This document shows positions 35,833 through 45,990 of a stretch of DNA of 64,000 nt, piece by piece; position 1 is the first letter of the stretch; every line of letters begins with the position of its first letter. The stretch is taken from the NCBI RefSeq assembly GCF_034259325.1, contig NZ_JAXIVS010000019.1, positions 1 to 64,000 of the forward strand, read 5' to 3'. This DNA comes from Hyalangium ruber. GTDB taxonomy: Bacteria; Myxococcota; Myxococcia; Myxococcales; Myxococcaceae. The notes below the pieces were generated by a model that saw nothing but the letters and a program-made list of their open reading frames with translations, was not told the origin of the DNA and ran no database searches. Made by a program: the position numbers and the translations under genes.

Positions 35833-38367
35833 TCAGCCGATCTTCAGCTTGGAGATCTGGTGCTCGCGGTCGGCCGCCAGGTCGAGGATCTTCCCGATAC
35901 CGAAGGTCAGCAGACCCACTCCCAGGCCGATGCCCATGCCGATCGGCCCACCGATGGCACCCGCCGCCACCGCGCCGCCGATGCTGCCGGCGATGCCCAC
36001 CGCGCCCTTGGCGATCTGGTGCTTATCCCCCGCCTTGGCCCCGTCCACGATGTCCTTCACGCCCAGCCCCGTGCCCGCCACCGCGCCCGCCACGTTGGCC
36101 ACCCCGCCCATCGCCTTCAAGGTGTTCATCGTCTTCACCCCGATGCCCGCCACCTTCGCCATCCCGCCCATGCCCTGCACCGAGTTGAGCACCGAGGAGC
36201 TCACCGCCGCGCCCAGCTTGCCCATCGGCACGCCGCTCGCCTTGGCCCACGAGCCCAGCGCCTTCGCCGCGTCATCCATGCTGCCCGTGGCGCCCGCCGC
36301 CGACGTGGCCATGTCCGACACGCCCTTGATGGCGTCGTAGAAGGACTTGCCGCCCGCGTAGACGTCATAGGCGCCCAGGCTCGCGTCCGTCAGGCCCGCG
36401 AAGATGTCCGGCAGGTTCTTGTTGCGGATGCCCTCGGCCATCTGCATGCCGCCCGCCGCCACGCCCAGCGCGCCGCCCGCCGCGCCCGTCGCGCCCTTCG
36501 CTCCCTGCAGGCCGTTGCGCAGCGTCTCGTTGCCGAGCACCTTCGCCGCCTTCCCCAGCGGGAGCTTGTTCGCGTCCGTGCTCAGGGTCTGCAGCAGCCC
36601 CAGCGCGTTGGAGCCGCCGTTCTTCACGTAGTCCTGCGCCGTCTTCGTGGCCAGCAGGCCCGACTCCAGCAGCAGGTCCTTGCCCTTCGGGTCGTCCTTC
36701 AGGTCGTCCGGGTTGGAGATGTCGCGCGGGTCACGCCCCCCCGGCCCCGTCAGCGTCATCTTCTCGCCGTCCTTGTTCGTCTCATGCACGGCCTTGCGCC
36801 CCTCGGCGTCCGTCACCGTGTTGCGCGAGTCCACCAGCTGCGCGCCCTGGCCCGAGAGCAGCGAGGTGTTCTCCTGCAGCGCGCTCTGCGTCTTGCCGTC
36901 CTTGCTGCGCTTGGTCTCCAGCGACTCCTTCAGCTCCAGGCCCTTGTCCGTCGGCTTGCGGCTGCTGTTGTAGTGGTTCTCCACCGTCGTGCCGTCCGCC
37001 TCCACGCCCTTGGCGTCCATCTTCTCCAGCGAGCCGTCCTGGGCGTACTTGCGCGTCGCCTCGCCCTTCACGTCCCCCAGCTCCCCCTTCTTGTCGCCCG
37101 GCTTGATGGCCTTGCCCTCGTAGGTCTCCTTCACCTCGCTGCCGTTGCGGGTGCGGTGGGTGATGGTGGAGTTCTTGGGCGAGCCCTCCATGAAGGTCTG
37201 CATGTCGACGCTGTTGTTGTCCTTCTGCACCTCCACCAACCAGCGCTTGGGGAACTTGCCCTTCTTGGTGCCGTCGTCGGCGTCGTACTTCTCTCCGCCG
37301 TGCTTGGCGTACTGGTCCCGCACCTTCGCGTAGTCCTCGAAGGTGTGCGCGCCCTTGCCGGCGTACTTGGTGTGCCCGTCCAGCGTGCGGTCCACCGAGG
37401 ACGTCGCCTGCACCTTGTCCTGCGAGAAGTACTGGGTGCGGTTGTAGTGCGGGTGCTCCTGCTTGCCGTCCTTCCCTGGCGCGGGGATGGAGTAGGTAAA
37501 CGTCTCGGCCTTGTCGACCGGCTTCTTGAAGTCGAAGGGGCCCTCGAGCTTGTCGTCGATGCTCTTGCCGCCCTTCTGCTGCTTGAAGACGCTCCGGCTG
37601 CCCGTCACCGAGCCATCGGCCTGCGCGAACTCGTCCAGCTCCAGCTCGCCGTCCTTGTTGTGCTTCACCTCGTTGCGCGTGTAGGTGACGCCCGCGTCGC
37701 GCGCCTTCTCGATGTCGCCAAAGGACTTGAGCGCCTCGGCCTCGTTCTTCTCGCCCTTCCACTCGGCCTGCTGCACCAGGGTGCGGTTGTCCTTGCCCGT
37801 CTCCACGCGCTCACGGCGGTTCATGCCGTCCGCATAGCTCGCCGAGTCCAGGGTGATGGCCTCGTCCTTGCCCCGGGTGACCACCGTGCGCTCGAGCACC
37901 TCCTTCTTCTCGTTGCGGCGCACCAGCTCCACCTCGTTGTCCGAGAGCTTCTTCACCTCGGCATCCTTCGGCGCGGGCTTCTTGCCGTCGGCCATGGCGA
38001 ACAGCTCGTCCGCCTTCTTGGTGCTCTCCTCGCGCAGCTTCTTCTGCGCGTCGTCGATCTCCGTGCGGCGCTCGCCCACCGTCTTCACGTCCACTTCCTG
38101 CTTGGCCTTGTCCTCGCCGGAGACGCTCTGGCGCGGCGGCTTCTCCGTGCTCAGCGGCTTGAAGTCCTTGAGGTCCGCGGTGGCCATCAGCTTCGGCATG
38201 TCCTTCTTGGCCGCGGGGGCCGTCTCGAAGCTGTCCTTGCTCTTCTCAGCCGGCTTCTGCTCCGCCTTCGCTACCTTCTCGTTCTTCTTCTCTTCGGGCT
38301 TCTGCTCGATGGGAGCAGGAGCAGGAGCGGTGGCGACAGGGCGCTGGGAGATGGGGGCGATGGACAT
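35833..38367 (-). CDS. Large effector-like protein with hydrophobic glycine-rich C-terminus
   Basis: An 844-residue protein of unrecognised family. The first 100 residues are proline/lysine-rich and disordered-looking, with a D-S-F-E-T-A motif. Residues about 100-590 are very hydrophilic, with strand-like repeats rich in Lys, Asp, Gly and Thr. The last 240 residues change to glycine/alanine-rich helices, with a hydrophobic hairpin-like stretch near the end (G-P-I-G-M-G-I-G-L-G-V-G-L-L) before a short charged tail. That layout resembles pore-forming toxins or secreted effectors, but this is inference. It has no classical signal peptide. The ATG at 38367 is 42 bases past a good sigma-54 promoter; the open frame extends further but crosses that promoter. 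Confidence 0.7.
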   Translation of the reverse strand: MSIAPISQRPVATAPAPAPIEQKPEEKKNEKVAKAEQKPAEKSKDSFETAPAAKKDMPKLMATADLKDFKPLSTEKPPRQSVSGEDKAKQEVDVKTVGERRTEIDDAQKKLREESTKKADELFAMADGKKPAPKDAEVKKLSDNEVELVRRNEKKEVLERTVVTRGKDEAITLDSASYADGMNRRERVETGKDNRTLVQQAEWKGEKNEAEALKSFGDIEKARDAGVTYTRNEVKHNKDGELELDEFAQADGSVTGSRSVFKQQKGGKSIDDKLEGPFDFKKPVDKAETFTYSIPAPGKDGKQEHPHYNRTQYFSQDKVQATSSVDRTLDGHTKYAGKGAHTFEDYAKVRDQYAKHGGEKYDADDGTKKGKFPKRWLVEVQKDNNSVDMQTFMEGSPKNSTITHRTRNGSEVKETYEGKAIKPGDKKGELGDVKGEATRKYAQDGSLEKMDAKGVEADGTTVENHYNSSRKPTDKGLELKESLETKRSKDGKTQSALQENTSLLSGQGAQLVDSRNTVTDAEGRKAVHETNKDGEKMTLTGPGGRDPRDISNPDDLKDDPKGKDLLLESGLLATKTAQDYVKNGGSNALGLLQTLSTDANKLPLGKAAKVLGNETLRNGLQGAKGATGAAGGALGVAAGGMQMAEGIRNKNLPDIFAGLTDASLGAYDVYAGGKSFYDAIKGVSDMATSAAGATGSMDDAAKALGSWAKASGVPMGKLGAAVSSSVLNSVQGMGGMAKVAGIGVKTMNTLKAMGGVANVAGAVAGTGLGVKDIVDGAKAGDKHQIAKGAVGIAGSIGGAVAAGAIGGPIGMGIGLGVGLLTFGIGKILDLAADREHQISKLKIG

Positions 38368-38408
38368 GGCGGGCTCCGGTTCGATGCAGCGGGGATGTCC
38401 GGACCTAT

Positions 38409-38424
38409 TGCGTCTCGCGTGCCA
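38409..38424 (-). promoter_or_regulatory. Sigma-54 promoter of the 844-residue gene
   Basis: On the minus strand TGGCAC, five bases, then ACGCA give the invariant GG and GC at the -24/-12 spacing. The start codon is 42 bases beyond it. Confidence 0.65.
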
Positions 38425-38501
38425 TGCTGAATTCACCCCCTTTGACCCACACTCGCGCCTGTTTACGGGCACTTGGCTCCGTACAGCGGACATTTCCCCT
38501 G

Positions 38502-38537
38502 GAAACGCCCATGACCACCTGGAAACTGGAGTGACCA
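38502..38537. promoter_or_regulatory. Paired activator-binding dyads (UAS)
   Basis: Two 16-base imperfect dyads, 38502-38517 and 38522-38537, start 20 bases apart. Read on the minus strand the second is GGTCAC-TCCA-GTTTCC. They lie about 80-115 bases upstream of the sigma-54 promoter and 52-87 bases before the activator gene, so they may serve both. The same pair occurs at 43829-43864. Confidence 0.6.
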
Positions 38538-38588
38538 CCTCGCTCAGGCCCAGTGGTCGCTCGCCGGGGAGTGCTAGCCTGCGCCGCC

Positions 38589-39959
<1,371 letters not shown>

Positions 39960-39974
39960 GCCTGGGGCGCTCCT

Positions 39975-42728
39975 CTATCGAGGGAGCGCGTCGAGCCAGG
40001 CTTGCACCTCCTGGGCCTGCGCGGTGCGGCCGGCGGAGGTGAAGCGCTCATAGGCGCGCTTCGCCTCGGTCCGGGCCTCCTCGGGCTGCCCCTCCTTATA
40101 TAGGGCGTGCGCGAGGGCGAAGCCGGACTCGCCCAGCGAGTCCTCCTGGGCGTCGGTGAACGTCACCGCCAGCCGCAGCGGCTCCAGCGCCTCGCGGGTC
40201 CGCCCCAGGCCGAGCAGCGCCTGGCCGACACCGTCATAGGAGTACTGGAAGAGCTCGTCCCCCTCCTCCAGGTTCTGGCGCTTCACCGCCAGCGCCTCCT
40301 CGTACACCTTCAGCGCCTCCTCGTAGCGCTTGAGCGCGAGCAGGCTCATGCCCTCCTCGTCCAGCGCCTCGGCCAGCCCCAGGTAGGTGGGCCCCACCAG
40401 CTTGCGCTGGATGCGCACGTTCGCCTGGGCGTGCTCCAGCGCCTGGGGGTACTCCTTCAGCTCGCGCAGCGCCATGGAGAGGGCCATGTGCCGGCGCGCC
40501 GTGTCCATGTGCAGCGGGCCCACGGCGGCCTCCGTCTGGCGCAGGGCGTCCTCCAGCACCTGCTTCGACTCGGCGAAGGCGCCCAGCTCCAGCAACGTCC
40601 GCCCCAGCGTGAAGGCCACCCGCGCCCGCTTGGGGTGCCCCGACGGCAGCACCCGCGCCAGCCGCTCGGAGGCCTTCTCCAAGAGCCCGCGCGCCTGCTG
40701 CGGCTGATCCTGCATGAGGGCGAGGTTGGCCTGGTTCACCAGCAGGTCTCCCTCCAGCACCGCGTCCCCGCCAAGCCGCTGCAGCGTCGCCTCGCCCAAC
40801 CGCGCCCAGCGCGTGGCGTGCTCGAAGCGCTTCCGCTCCCCCTCCACATAGAGGAGCTTGTTGAGCACGGAGACCTCCAACCGGTCCGTCCGCCCGGCCT
40901 CGGCGTCATACACGGCCTGCTCCAGCACTCCCGCGCCCTGCTCCTTCTCGCCCTTGAGCGCCTGGAGCCAGCCCAGGTGGAAGCGCACCTCCGCCATCAG
41001 CGGCAGGTAGCCCGTGGCCAGCACCTTCGGCTCCAACGCGCGCGCCTTCTCCAGCGCGACCGGGTAGCGGCTCAGGTCCAGCTGCGCCTTCACCTCCGAG
41101 ACCTGGCCCTCCAGCTGCTCCAGCTCCGCGCGCAGGGCGGGGTCCGCCGGTCGGGGCTGCTGCCCGTTCAGCGCCTCGAGGTCCGCGCAGTCCTGGGGCG
41201 AAGGCAGCGCGTAGACGGCATCCAGCGCCTTGTCCACTCCCGCCCGGTCCGTGCCCGCCAGCGCCTCCACCACCGCCCGCAAGTCCTTGCGCCGCCGCTC
41301 CAGGCACACCACCCGCTGGGACAACAGCTCCTCCGTCTGCACCTGCCGCACCCGCGTGTCCTCGCACGCCTCGGTGTGCTGCCGCGCCCACGCGCCCGCG
41401 TAGGCGTCCAGCAGCTCGCCCACGCGCTGGGCCCGCTCGCCGGCCACCACGTTGCCCGTGGCCTCGAAGGCCGCCGCCAGCCGCTGCCGCGCCGTGGGGC
41501 CCCAGATGTCCGTCAGCAGCCCCTCGGCCCCCGCGCACACCCGCGAGTTCCACCACGCGCCCGCGCCCGCCACGCCCAGCACTCCCGCCAGCGCCACGCT
41601 CACGCCCAACCGCCGGCGCTTCACCGCCAGCCGCTGCTCCTGGGACAGCGCCTCCAGCAGCGCCTCCATGGAGGCGAAGCGGTCGGCCGGCTCCAGCGAC
41701 AGCCCACGCATCACCGCGCGGCGGACCCAGGCGGGCACCCGCGCGTCCCGGGGAGGCTCGAGGATGGGAGAGGCGGGCGTCGCCTCGTCGGGCTTCTTCA
41801 GCGAGACGGTGCGGCCTGGGCCTCCCGTGTCCGGGCCCTTCGAGGACCGCGCCGCCGCGAACCGCGAGAGCTGATCCGGATCGAAGGGGCGCTGCCCATA
41901 GAGGTCCCGGTACAACCCGGCGCAGAAGCTGAACTGATCCGAGCGCGCGTCCACCACCTCGCCCCGGAACTGCTCGGGCGACATATATGCGGGCGTGCCC
42001 ATCACCATGCCGGTCTGCGTGAGCGGCTCGCTCAGCATCTTCGAAGGGAGCGGCGCCAGCAGCGAGCGCCCGCCCTCGTCCCGGCCGGACTCGCCCACCG
42101 CGCGGACCAGGCCGAAGTCGGTGACGAAGACGCGGCCGTCGCGTCCCACCAGCACGTTGGCCGGCTTGAAGTCGCGGTGGACCAGGCCCGCAGCGTGCGC
42201 GGCCGCCAGCCCCCGGCCCGCGGCGAGGTACTTCTCCAGCACCTCGCGCCAGGAGCGGGGCTCCGAGCGCACCCACTCGCGCAGCGTGCCCCCGTCCACC
42301 AGCTCCATGGCCACGTAGACCTGGCCTTGCCAGGGGGCCGCCTCGAAGACGGGGATGACGTTGGGGTGCGAGATGCGGGCCATGGCCTGCGCCTCGCGCA
42401 ACAGCCGCGAGTACCCCAGCTCCAGATCCCGCTCCCCGCCCGTCACGCGCAGCAGCTTGAGGGCGACCTTCCGGTCCAGGTCCGGGTCATAGGCGGCGTA
42501 CACCACGCCCATGCCGCCCTCGCCCAGCACCCGGAGCGGGAGGAACCGCCCTACCCGGTCGGTCTCCGTCCGCCGCGGCCCGGCGAGCTCCCCGGGCATG
42601 GCGGTCGGCCCTGTCTCCGGGCCCTTGCGCGGCGGGGGGCTCGGCTCGGCGGCGGCCTCCGCGATGGATTCTGTCTTCGTTGGCTCTGGTGCCGGGCCGG
42701 AGAAGCCCGAGTCATCCGTGTCCTGCAT
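39975..42728 (-). CDS. Ser/Thr protein kinase with TPR sensor region
   Basis: A 917-residue kinase. The catalytic domain covers about 60-345. The glycine loop is L-G-E-G-G-M-G-V-V-Y, the lysine is in V-A-L-K-L-L, the catalytic loop is H-R-D-F-K-P-A-N, D-F-G-L-V follows, and S-P-E-Q-F is the P+1 region. A hydrophobic helix about 370-390 (V-A-L-A-G-V-L-G-V-A-G-A-G) may anchor it. A cysteine-bearing helical region comes next, and tetratricopeptide-like repeats fill about 510-910. It ends 15 bases from the FHA activator stop, convergent with it. It is the obvious candidate for phosphorylating a partner that the FHA domain reads. Confidence 0.92.
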   Translation of the reverse strand: MQDTDDSGFSGPAPEPTKTESIAEAAAEPSPPPRKGPETGPTAMPGELAGPRRTETDRVGRFLPLRVLGEGGMGVVYAAYDPDLDRKVALKLLRVTGGERDLELGYSRLLREAQAMARISHPNVIPVFEAAPWQGQVYVAMELVDGGTLREWVRSEPRSWREVLEKYLAAGRGLAAAHAAGLVHRDFKPANVLVGRDGRVFVTDFGLVRAVGESGRDEGGRSLLAPLPSKMLSEPLTQTGMVMGTPAYMSPEQFRGEVVDARSDQFSFCAGLYRDLYGQRPFDPDQLSRFAAARSSKGPDTGGPGRTVSLKKPDEATPASPILEPPRDARVPAWVRRAVMRGLSLEPADRFASMEALLEALSQEQRLAVKRRRLGVSVALAGVLGVAGAGAWWNSRVCAGAEGLLTDIWGPTARQRLAAAFEATGNVVAGERAQRVGELLDAYAGAWARQHTEACEDTRVRQVQTEELLSQRVVCLERRRKDLRAVVEALAGTDRAGVDKALDAVYALPSPQDCADLEALNGQQPRPADPALRAELEQLEGQVSEVKAQLDLSRYPVALEKARALEPKVLATGYLPLMAEVRFHLGWLQALKGEKEQGAGVLEQAVYDAEAGRTDRLEVSVLNKLLYVEGERKRFEHATRWARLGEATLQRLGGDAVLEGDLLVNQANLALMQDQPQQARGLLEKASERLARVLPSGHPKRARVAFTLGRTLLELGAFAESKQVLEDALRQTEAAVGPLHMDTARRHMALSMALRELKEYPQALEHAQANVRIQRKLVGPTYLGLAEALDEEGMSLLALKRYEEALKVYEEALAVKRQNLEEGDELFQYSYDGVGQALLGLGRTREALEPLRLAVTFTDAQEDSLGESGFALAHALYKEGQPEEARTEAKRAYERFTSAGRTAQAQEVQAWLDALPR

Positions 42729-42766
42729 GGGCCCAGTCTACTCGCACGTCGCGGGCCAACCCCACT

Positions 42767-42782
42767 GGGCACGCGGCTTGCT
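42767..42782 (+). promoter_or_regulatory. Sigma-54 promoter of the cysteine-peptidase-like gene
   Basis: GGGCAC, five bases, then TTGCT match the -24/-12 consensus except for the first base. It lies in the divergent gap after the kinase start and predicts a 5' leader of about 70 bases. I saw no copy of the activator dyads next to this promoter. Confidence 0.7.
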
Positions 42783-42865
42783 ATAACTTTCCGCACAACC
42801 TTTACGGTCCCCCCGCCGATAATCCATAACGGCGCATTGCGGCACCTATCCCCCCGGAGGCAGCC

Positions 42866-43822
42866 ATGGGCGTGAACCTCAACACCCTGATTCCTTCTCT
42901 GATCTCACTGCGGACGCGCTCCGTGGAGACGACGTCCCCGTCTCAGAAGTCCCCGCAAGTGCCTGAAAAGACGGCCCCGGGCTCTTCGGAGTACTACCGG
43001 GACACCTTCGAGGCCAGCTCCACCTCCCGTCCGGGCCTTCCCGCACTGAACGTGCCGGCGCTGCCGGTCCTGGCCGGCTCCCAGCTGGTCAACGAGGCCG
43101 AGGGCGCCCAGGCCGAGCGGCAGTGGAAGAGCGACGAGGGGCCCGTGGCGCAGACGACGGACGTCAACTGCGGCGAGGCGAGCCTCGCGCAGGTGAAGAA
43201 GGCGAAGGACGCGAAGGTGGCGCCCGCCTCGGACGACCAGAAGCGCGAGGAGGTCCGCTCCACGACGGCGGCCGCCAGCAAGGCCGTGCAGGACCGGTTC
43301 GAGGTGAACCTGGATGACGGCGCCCGGCCCGAGGAGATGGGCGCCATGCTGGGCTCCATGGGCATCGCCGTCACCCGCGGCATGTCGAACTACGACCCGG
43401 CGGCCATCAGCGAAGGCCTGAAGTCGGGCCAGATGGGCATGGCCATGGTGGACTCCACCGCGCTCACCAACTCCCTGCTCCCGGACGGCCAGAAGAAGCA
43501 GGAGACGGGGGCCCTGCACTGGGTCACCATCGATGGCTACAACAAGGGCGAGCTGAGCAATGACCCGATGGACGACAAGTTCCGGGTGAAGGACTCGGTC
43601 AACGGCTCGTACTGGGTGTCGGCGCGCGACCTGCTGGGCGCCATGGATGCGGCCCGCCTCAAGCACAACGGCACCGGTGGCATGATGCTCATCGAGAACC
43701 GGCCGAACGCGACGCAGGAGGAGCGCGAGGCGCTCTCCCGGAGCAACCTGGACCAGACGGCGAACCTCGGCAACGGCACCGGCATCGGCAGCCGCCGCCT
43801 GGGCGCGGGCGAGGCCAGCTAG
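42866..43822 (+). CDS. Putative papain/C39-like cysteine peptidase, effector-like
   Basis: A 318-residue protein. The N-terminal 90 residues are proline/serine-rich and contain Y-R-D-T-F-E-A-S, similar to the D-S-F-E-T-A motif of the 844-residue neighbour. The rest has the order of a papain-fold peptidase: Cys102 in D-V-N-C-G-E-A-S, His218 in A-L-H-W-V-T-I-D-G-Y, and Asp243/Asn246 in V-K-D-S-V-N-G. This is similar to C39-like families, though no family match is certain. There is no classical signal peptide. The ATG at 42866 follows GGAGG, and a sigma-54 promoter lies upstream. Confidence 0.7.
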   Translation: MGVNLNTLIPSLISLRTRSVETTSPSQKSPQVPEKTAPGSSEYYRDTFEASSTSRPGLPALNVPALPVLAGSQLVNEAEGAQAERQWKSDEGPVAQTTDVNCGEASLAQVKKAKDAKVAPASDDQKREEVRSTTAAASKAVQDRFEVNLDDGARPEEMGAMLGSMGIAVTRGMSNYDPAAISEGLKSGQMGMAMVDSTALTNSLLPDGQKKQETGALHWVTIDGYNKGELSNDPMDDKFRVKDSVNGSYWVSARDLLGAMDAARLKHNGTGGMMLIENRPNATQEEREALSRSNLDQTANLGNGTGIGSRRLGAGEAS

Positions 43823-43828
43823 CCGGGT

Positions 43829-43864
43829 GGTAACTGCAGTGACCAGGCGGTAACGGGAGTGACC
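43829..43864. promoter_or_regulatory. Paired activator-binding dyads (UAS)
   Basis: Two 16-base dyads, 43829-43844 (GGTAAC-TGCA-GTGACC) and 43849-43864 (GGTAAC-GGGA-GTGACC), start exactly 20 bases apart. They lie about 80-115 bases upstream of the sigma-54 promoter at 43942, a usual enhancer distance. They match the pair at 38502-38537. Confidence 0.65.
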
Positions 43865-43941
43865 AGGATTTTGGCGCTCCCGCGGTCCCGGCGCCCCTGG
43901 GTTTCCCTCGGAAGGGTGCGTTTCGAGGCGGTTGTGGAGCA

Positions 43942-43957
43942 TGGCATGCCACATGCT
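43942..43957 (+). promoter_or_regulatory. Sigma-54 promoter of the thaumatin-like gene
   Basis: TGGCAT, five bases, then ATGCT keep the invariant GG and GC at the correct distance. The start codon is 39 bases downstream. Confidence 0.6.
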
Positions 43958-43995
43958 CTCTGAGCGCGGGTCTCCTACCCCAGAGGAAACCCGTC

Positions 43996-45036
43996 ATGGC
44001 CCTGCCCCCTGTCTCCCGCCCCTCCGTTCCCGCCCTCTCCTCCGACCGCGTCTCCCAGGCTGAGACGCGCGGCCTCCGCTCCCTGGACTCCTCGCAGTTC
44101 GGGGGCACCCGGCGCGGGCAGGGGTTGGACATGCGTCGGATGCTCCAGTCCGACGGCTTCGATTCCCCCATGATGGATCCGAAGCAGGTGAACAACCTGA
44201 AGGAGGTGGCTCAGGTGTTCGCGCGGCTGGCGCAGGTGCTCTCGCAGACGGCGCGGCTGCTGGGTGGTGAGGGCGGCCCGGGGCTCCAGGGTACACCGGC
44301 CGTCAAGGGCGCGCAGACCCCGCCGTCGGCCCCGGGGGCGAAGAACGCTCCGAGCGTCCCGGGTGAGCAGCCTGCCCCGGCCATGCAGGGAACCCCGGGC
44401 GAGCAGCCCACCCCGGCCGCTCAGCCTGCTCCCGCCGAGCCGGGCGCTCCGGTCTCCCAGGCCCAGGCGATCGGCTCGCCCGGCGACGCCAAGAAGGAGG
44501 GCAACACGATGACCTTCACCAACGACGGCACCAAGCCGATGACGATCCAGTTCACGCCGAACGCGGGCGAGAAGCCGATGGATCCGCTGACCATCGAGCC
44601 GGGCAAGACGCAGACGGTGGCGTTCCCGCAGGGCTGGTCGGGCAACTTCCGCAGCACCTCGGGCGATGGCGCGGCGGCGACGTTGGGCGAGGTGAAGTTC
44701 AACGGCGGCGGCAACCAGACCTACTACGACGTGAGCTACATCGAAGGCCTCAACGCCAGCATGACCATCGAGCCAGAGGGCGGCGGCCGGAAGTCCGGCA
44801 CGTTGGACAACCTCCTGGCGTCCGCCCCGGACGCCATCAAGGCGAAGGACGCGAACGGCCAGACGTACGGCATCAAGAAGACCACCACGTCCAACGTCCA
44901 GGACCCGGGGATCGTCGACTACTACCGCAAGCTGGTGGGCGCGGATCAGGGCTACGTCATCCCCACGGATGACGCGAGCACGCTGGGCACGGGCAGCACC
45001 CACCTCAACGTGCGCCTGAAGAACCTGGCCGTCTAA
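43996..45036 (+). CDS. Thaumatin-like domain protein, effector-like
   Basis: A 346-residue protein. The N-terminal 95 residues are polar and partly helical; about 95-160 is a proline/glycine/alanine-rich linker with repeated P-A or P-G-E-Q-P units. The C-terminal 180 residues form a beta-rich domain. Its T-Y-Y-D-V-S-Y-I-E-G-L-N-A-S-M stretch recalls the F-Y-D-V-S-x-V-D-G-F-N motif of thaumatin-like proteins. It lacks the many cysteines of plant thaumatins. No classical signal peptide is visible. It is the third gene here with a sigma-54 promoter, and its upstream dyads match those near the activator gene. Confidence 0.7.
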   Translation: MALPPVSRPSVPALSSDRVSQAETRGLRSLDSSQFGGTRRGQGLDMRRMLQSDGFDSPMMDPKQVNNLKEVAQVFARLAQVLSQTARLLGGEGGPGLQGTPAVKGAQTPPSAPGAKNAPSVPGEQPAPAMQGTPGEQPTPAAQPAPAEPGAPVSQAQAIGSPGDAKKEGNTMTFTNDGTKPMTIQFTPNAGEKPMDPLTIEPGKTQTVAFPQGWSGNFRSTSGDGAAATLGEVKFNGGGNQTYYDVSYIEGLNASMTIEPEGGGRKSGTLDNLLASAPDAIKAKDANGQTYGIKKTTTSNVQDPGIVDYYRKLVGADQGYVIPTDDASTLGTGSTHLNVRLKNLAV

Positions 45037-45068
45037 ACCCCTGCTGCCCCGACCCGAGGCCCGGCGAC

Positions 45069-45112
45069 GCTCCGGCCAAACTTGTATGATGTCTGACAGG
45101 TTTGTCCGGAGC
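45069..45112. other. 44-bp imperfect palindrome
   Basis: Seventeen-base arms (45069-45085 and 45096-45112) pair with two mismatches around a 10-base centre. It begins 33 bases after the thaumatin-like gene. No T-run follows, so it may be a weak terminator, an mRNA-stability hairpin or a regulator site for the next gene. Confidence 0.5.
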
Positions 45113-45196
45113 GCCTCCGGGGCAGGCGCTCCCGCCCGGAGAGGCCCGAGGCTCCAGTGCTTCCGTGGAAATGGCCTATGCTCGGGCCTCCGCGCC

Positions 45197-45850
45197 ATGA
45201 ACCTCTCCGCCCTGCTCGTCACCGTGCTGCTCTCGACCTCGGCGCAGGTGGAGCCCGCGCCCACCGCGCCTGTCGAGCCCTCCGCCTCAAAGTCCCCGCG
45301 CCGTGCCGTTTGGATCCGGCCGCTGGGGTTGACCCTGCTCGCGGGCGAAGGCCAGCAGGTCGTCGTCGCCGCGGGCGTGAGCTTCCCGCTCGATGAGCAG
45401 CGCGGGCTGGCGCTGGAGCTGAACGTGTCGCGCGGGCTGATGGAGCGCGACAAGAATGTCGGAAGCTCCTTCACGGCGGTCTCGCTCTCGGGAGGGCCAA
45501 CCTACTCGTCGCGCGGGCTGCTCTCCGGCTTCTTCGTGCAGCCCAAGCTCATCGGGGTGCTGATCAATGACGTCGACTACTTCTACGAGGCCGACGCCAT
45601 CCAGCATCAGGGCGGCACGGCCTTCCAGCTCAAGGCGGGAGTGGAGGCGGGCTGGCAATTCGTCCTCGGCCCGCTCTACGGGAGCGTCGGCTTGGGACTG
45701 AGCGCGGGCCTGGGCTTCAACAACCCCAAGGGCGCGTACACGGGGATGATGCTGGGGCCCGAGATCGCGGGCTACGCCTCGGAGCGCGAGGACGTAGCGC
45801 CCGCGCTGGACTTCCAGATCAACCTCCTGCGCCTGGGCGCGGCGTTCTGA
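45197..45850 (+). CDS. Outer-membrane beta-barrel-like protein
   Basis: A 217-residue exported protein. The ATG at 45197 opens a signal peptide (L-S-A-L-L-V-T-V-L-L-S-T-S-A-Q-V). The mature part has alternating hydrophobic/polar strands with many glycines and aromatics, and ends in a C-terminal phenylalanine (G-A-A-F), as in many outer-membrane barrels. The family is unknown. An upstream frame adds 37 residues that do not look like coding sequence. Confidence 0.65.
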   Translation: MNLSALLVTVLLSTSAQVEPAPTAPVEPSASKSPRRAVWIRPLGLTLLAGEGQQVVVAAGVSFPLDEQRGLALELNVSRGLMERDKNVGSSFTAVSLSGGPTYSSRGLLSGFFVQPKLIGVLINDVDYFYEADAIQHQGGTAFQLKAGVEAGWQFVLGPLYGSVGLGLSAGLGFNNPKGAYTGMMLGPEIAGYASEREDVAPALDFQINLLRLGAAF

Positions 45851-45990
45851 AGAAGTGCCCGCCGTCGGACACCTCGGTCCGGCGCGCCGTCTCGGAGACA
45901 ACCCTCGCGCTCGGGTGCCTTGTCCACCCAGCGCCCCCTCTCTAGCGTCGGGCCCGCCTTTCCTCCCGTCTTCGAGGCGCCCGCGCTCCT

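Noticed and set aside
35860..38430. 856-codon open frame antisense to the 844-residue protein
   Set aside because: Rich in Leu, Arg, His and Val without motifs or ribosome site. The minus-strand gene has the promoter and a structured layout.
40107..42875. 922-codon open frame antisense to the TPR kinase
   Set aside because: The kinase on the other strand has all catalytic motifs. The antisense frame is low-complexity Arg/His/Gln/Leu.
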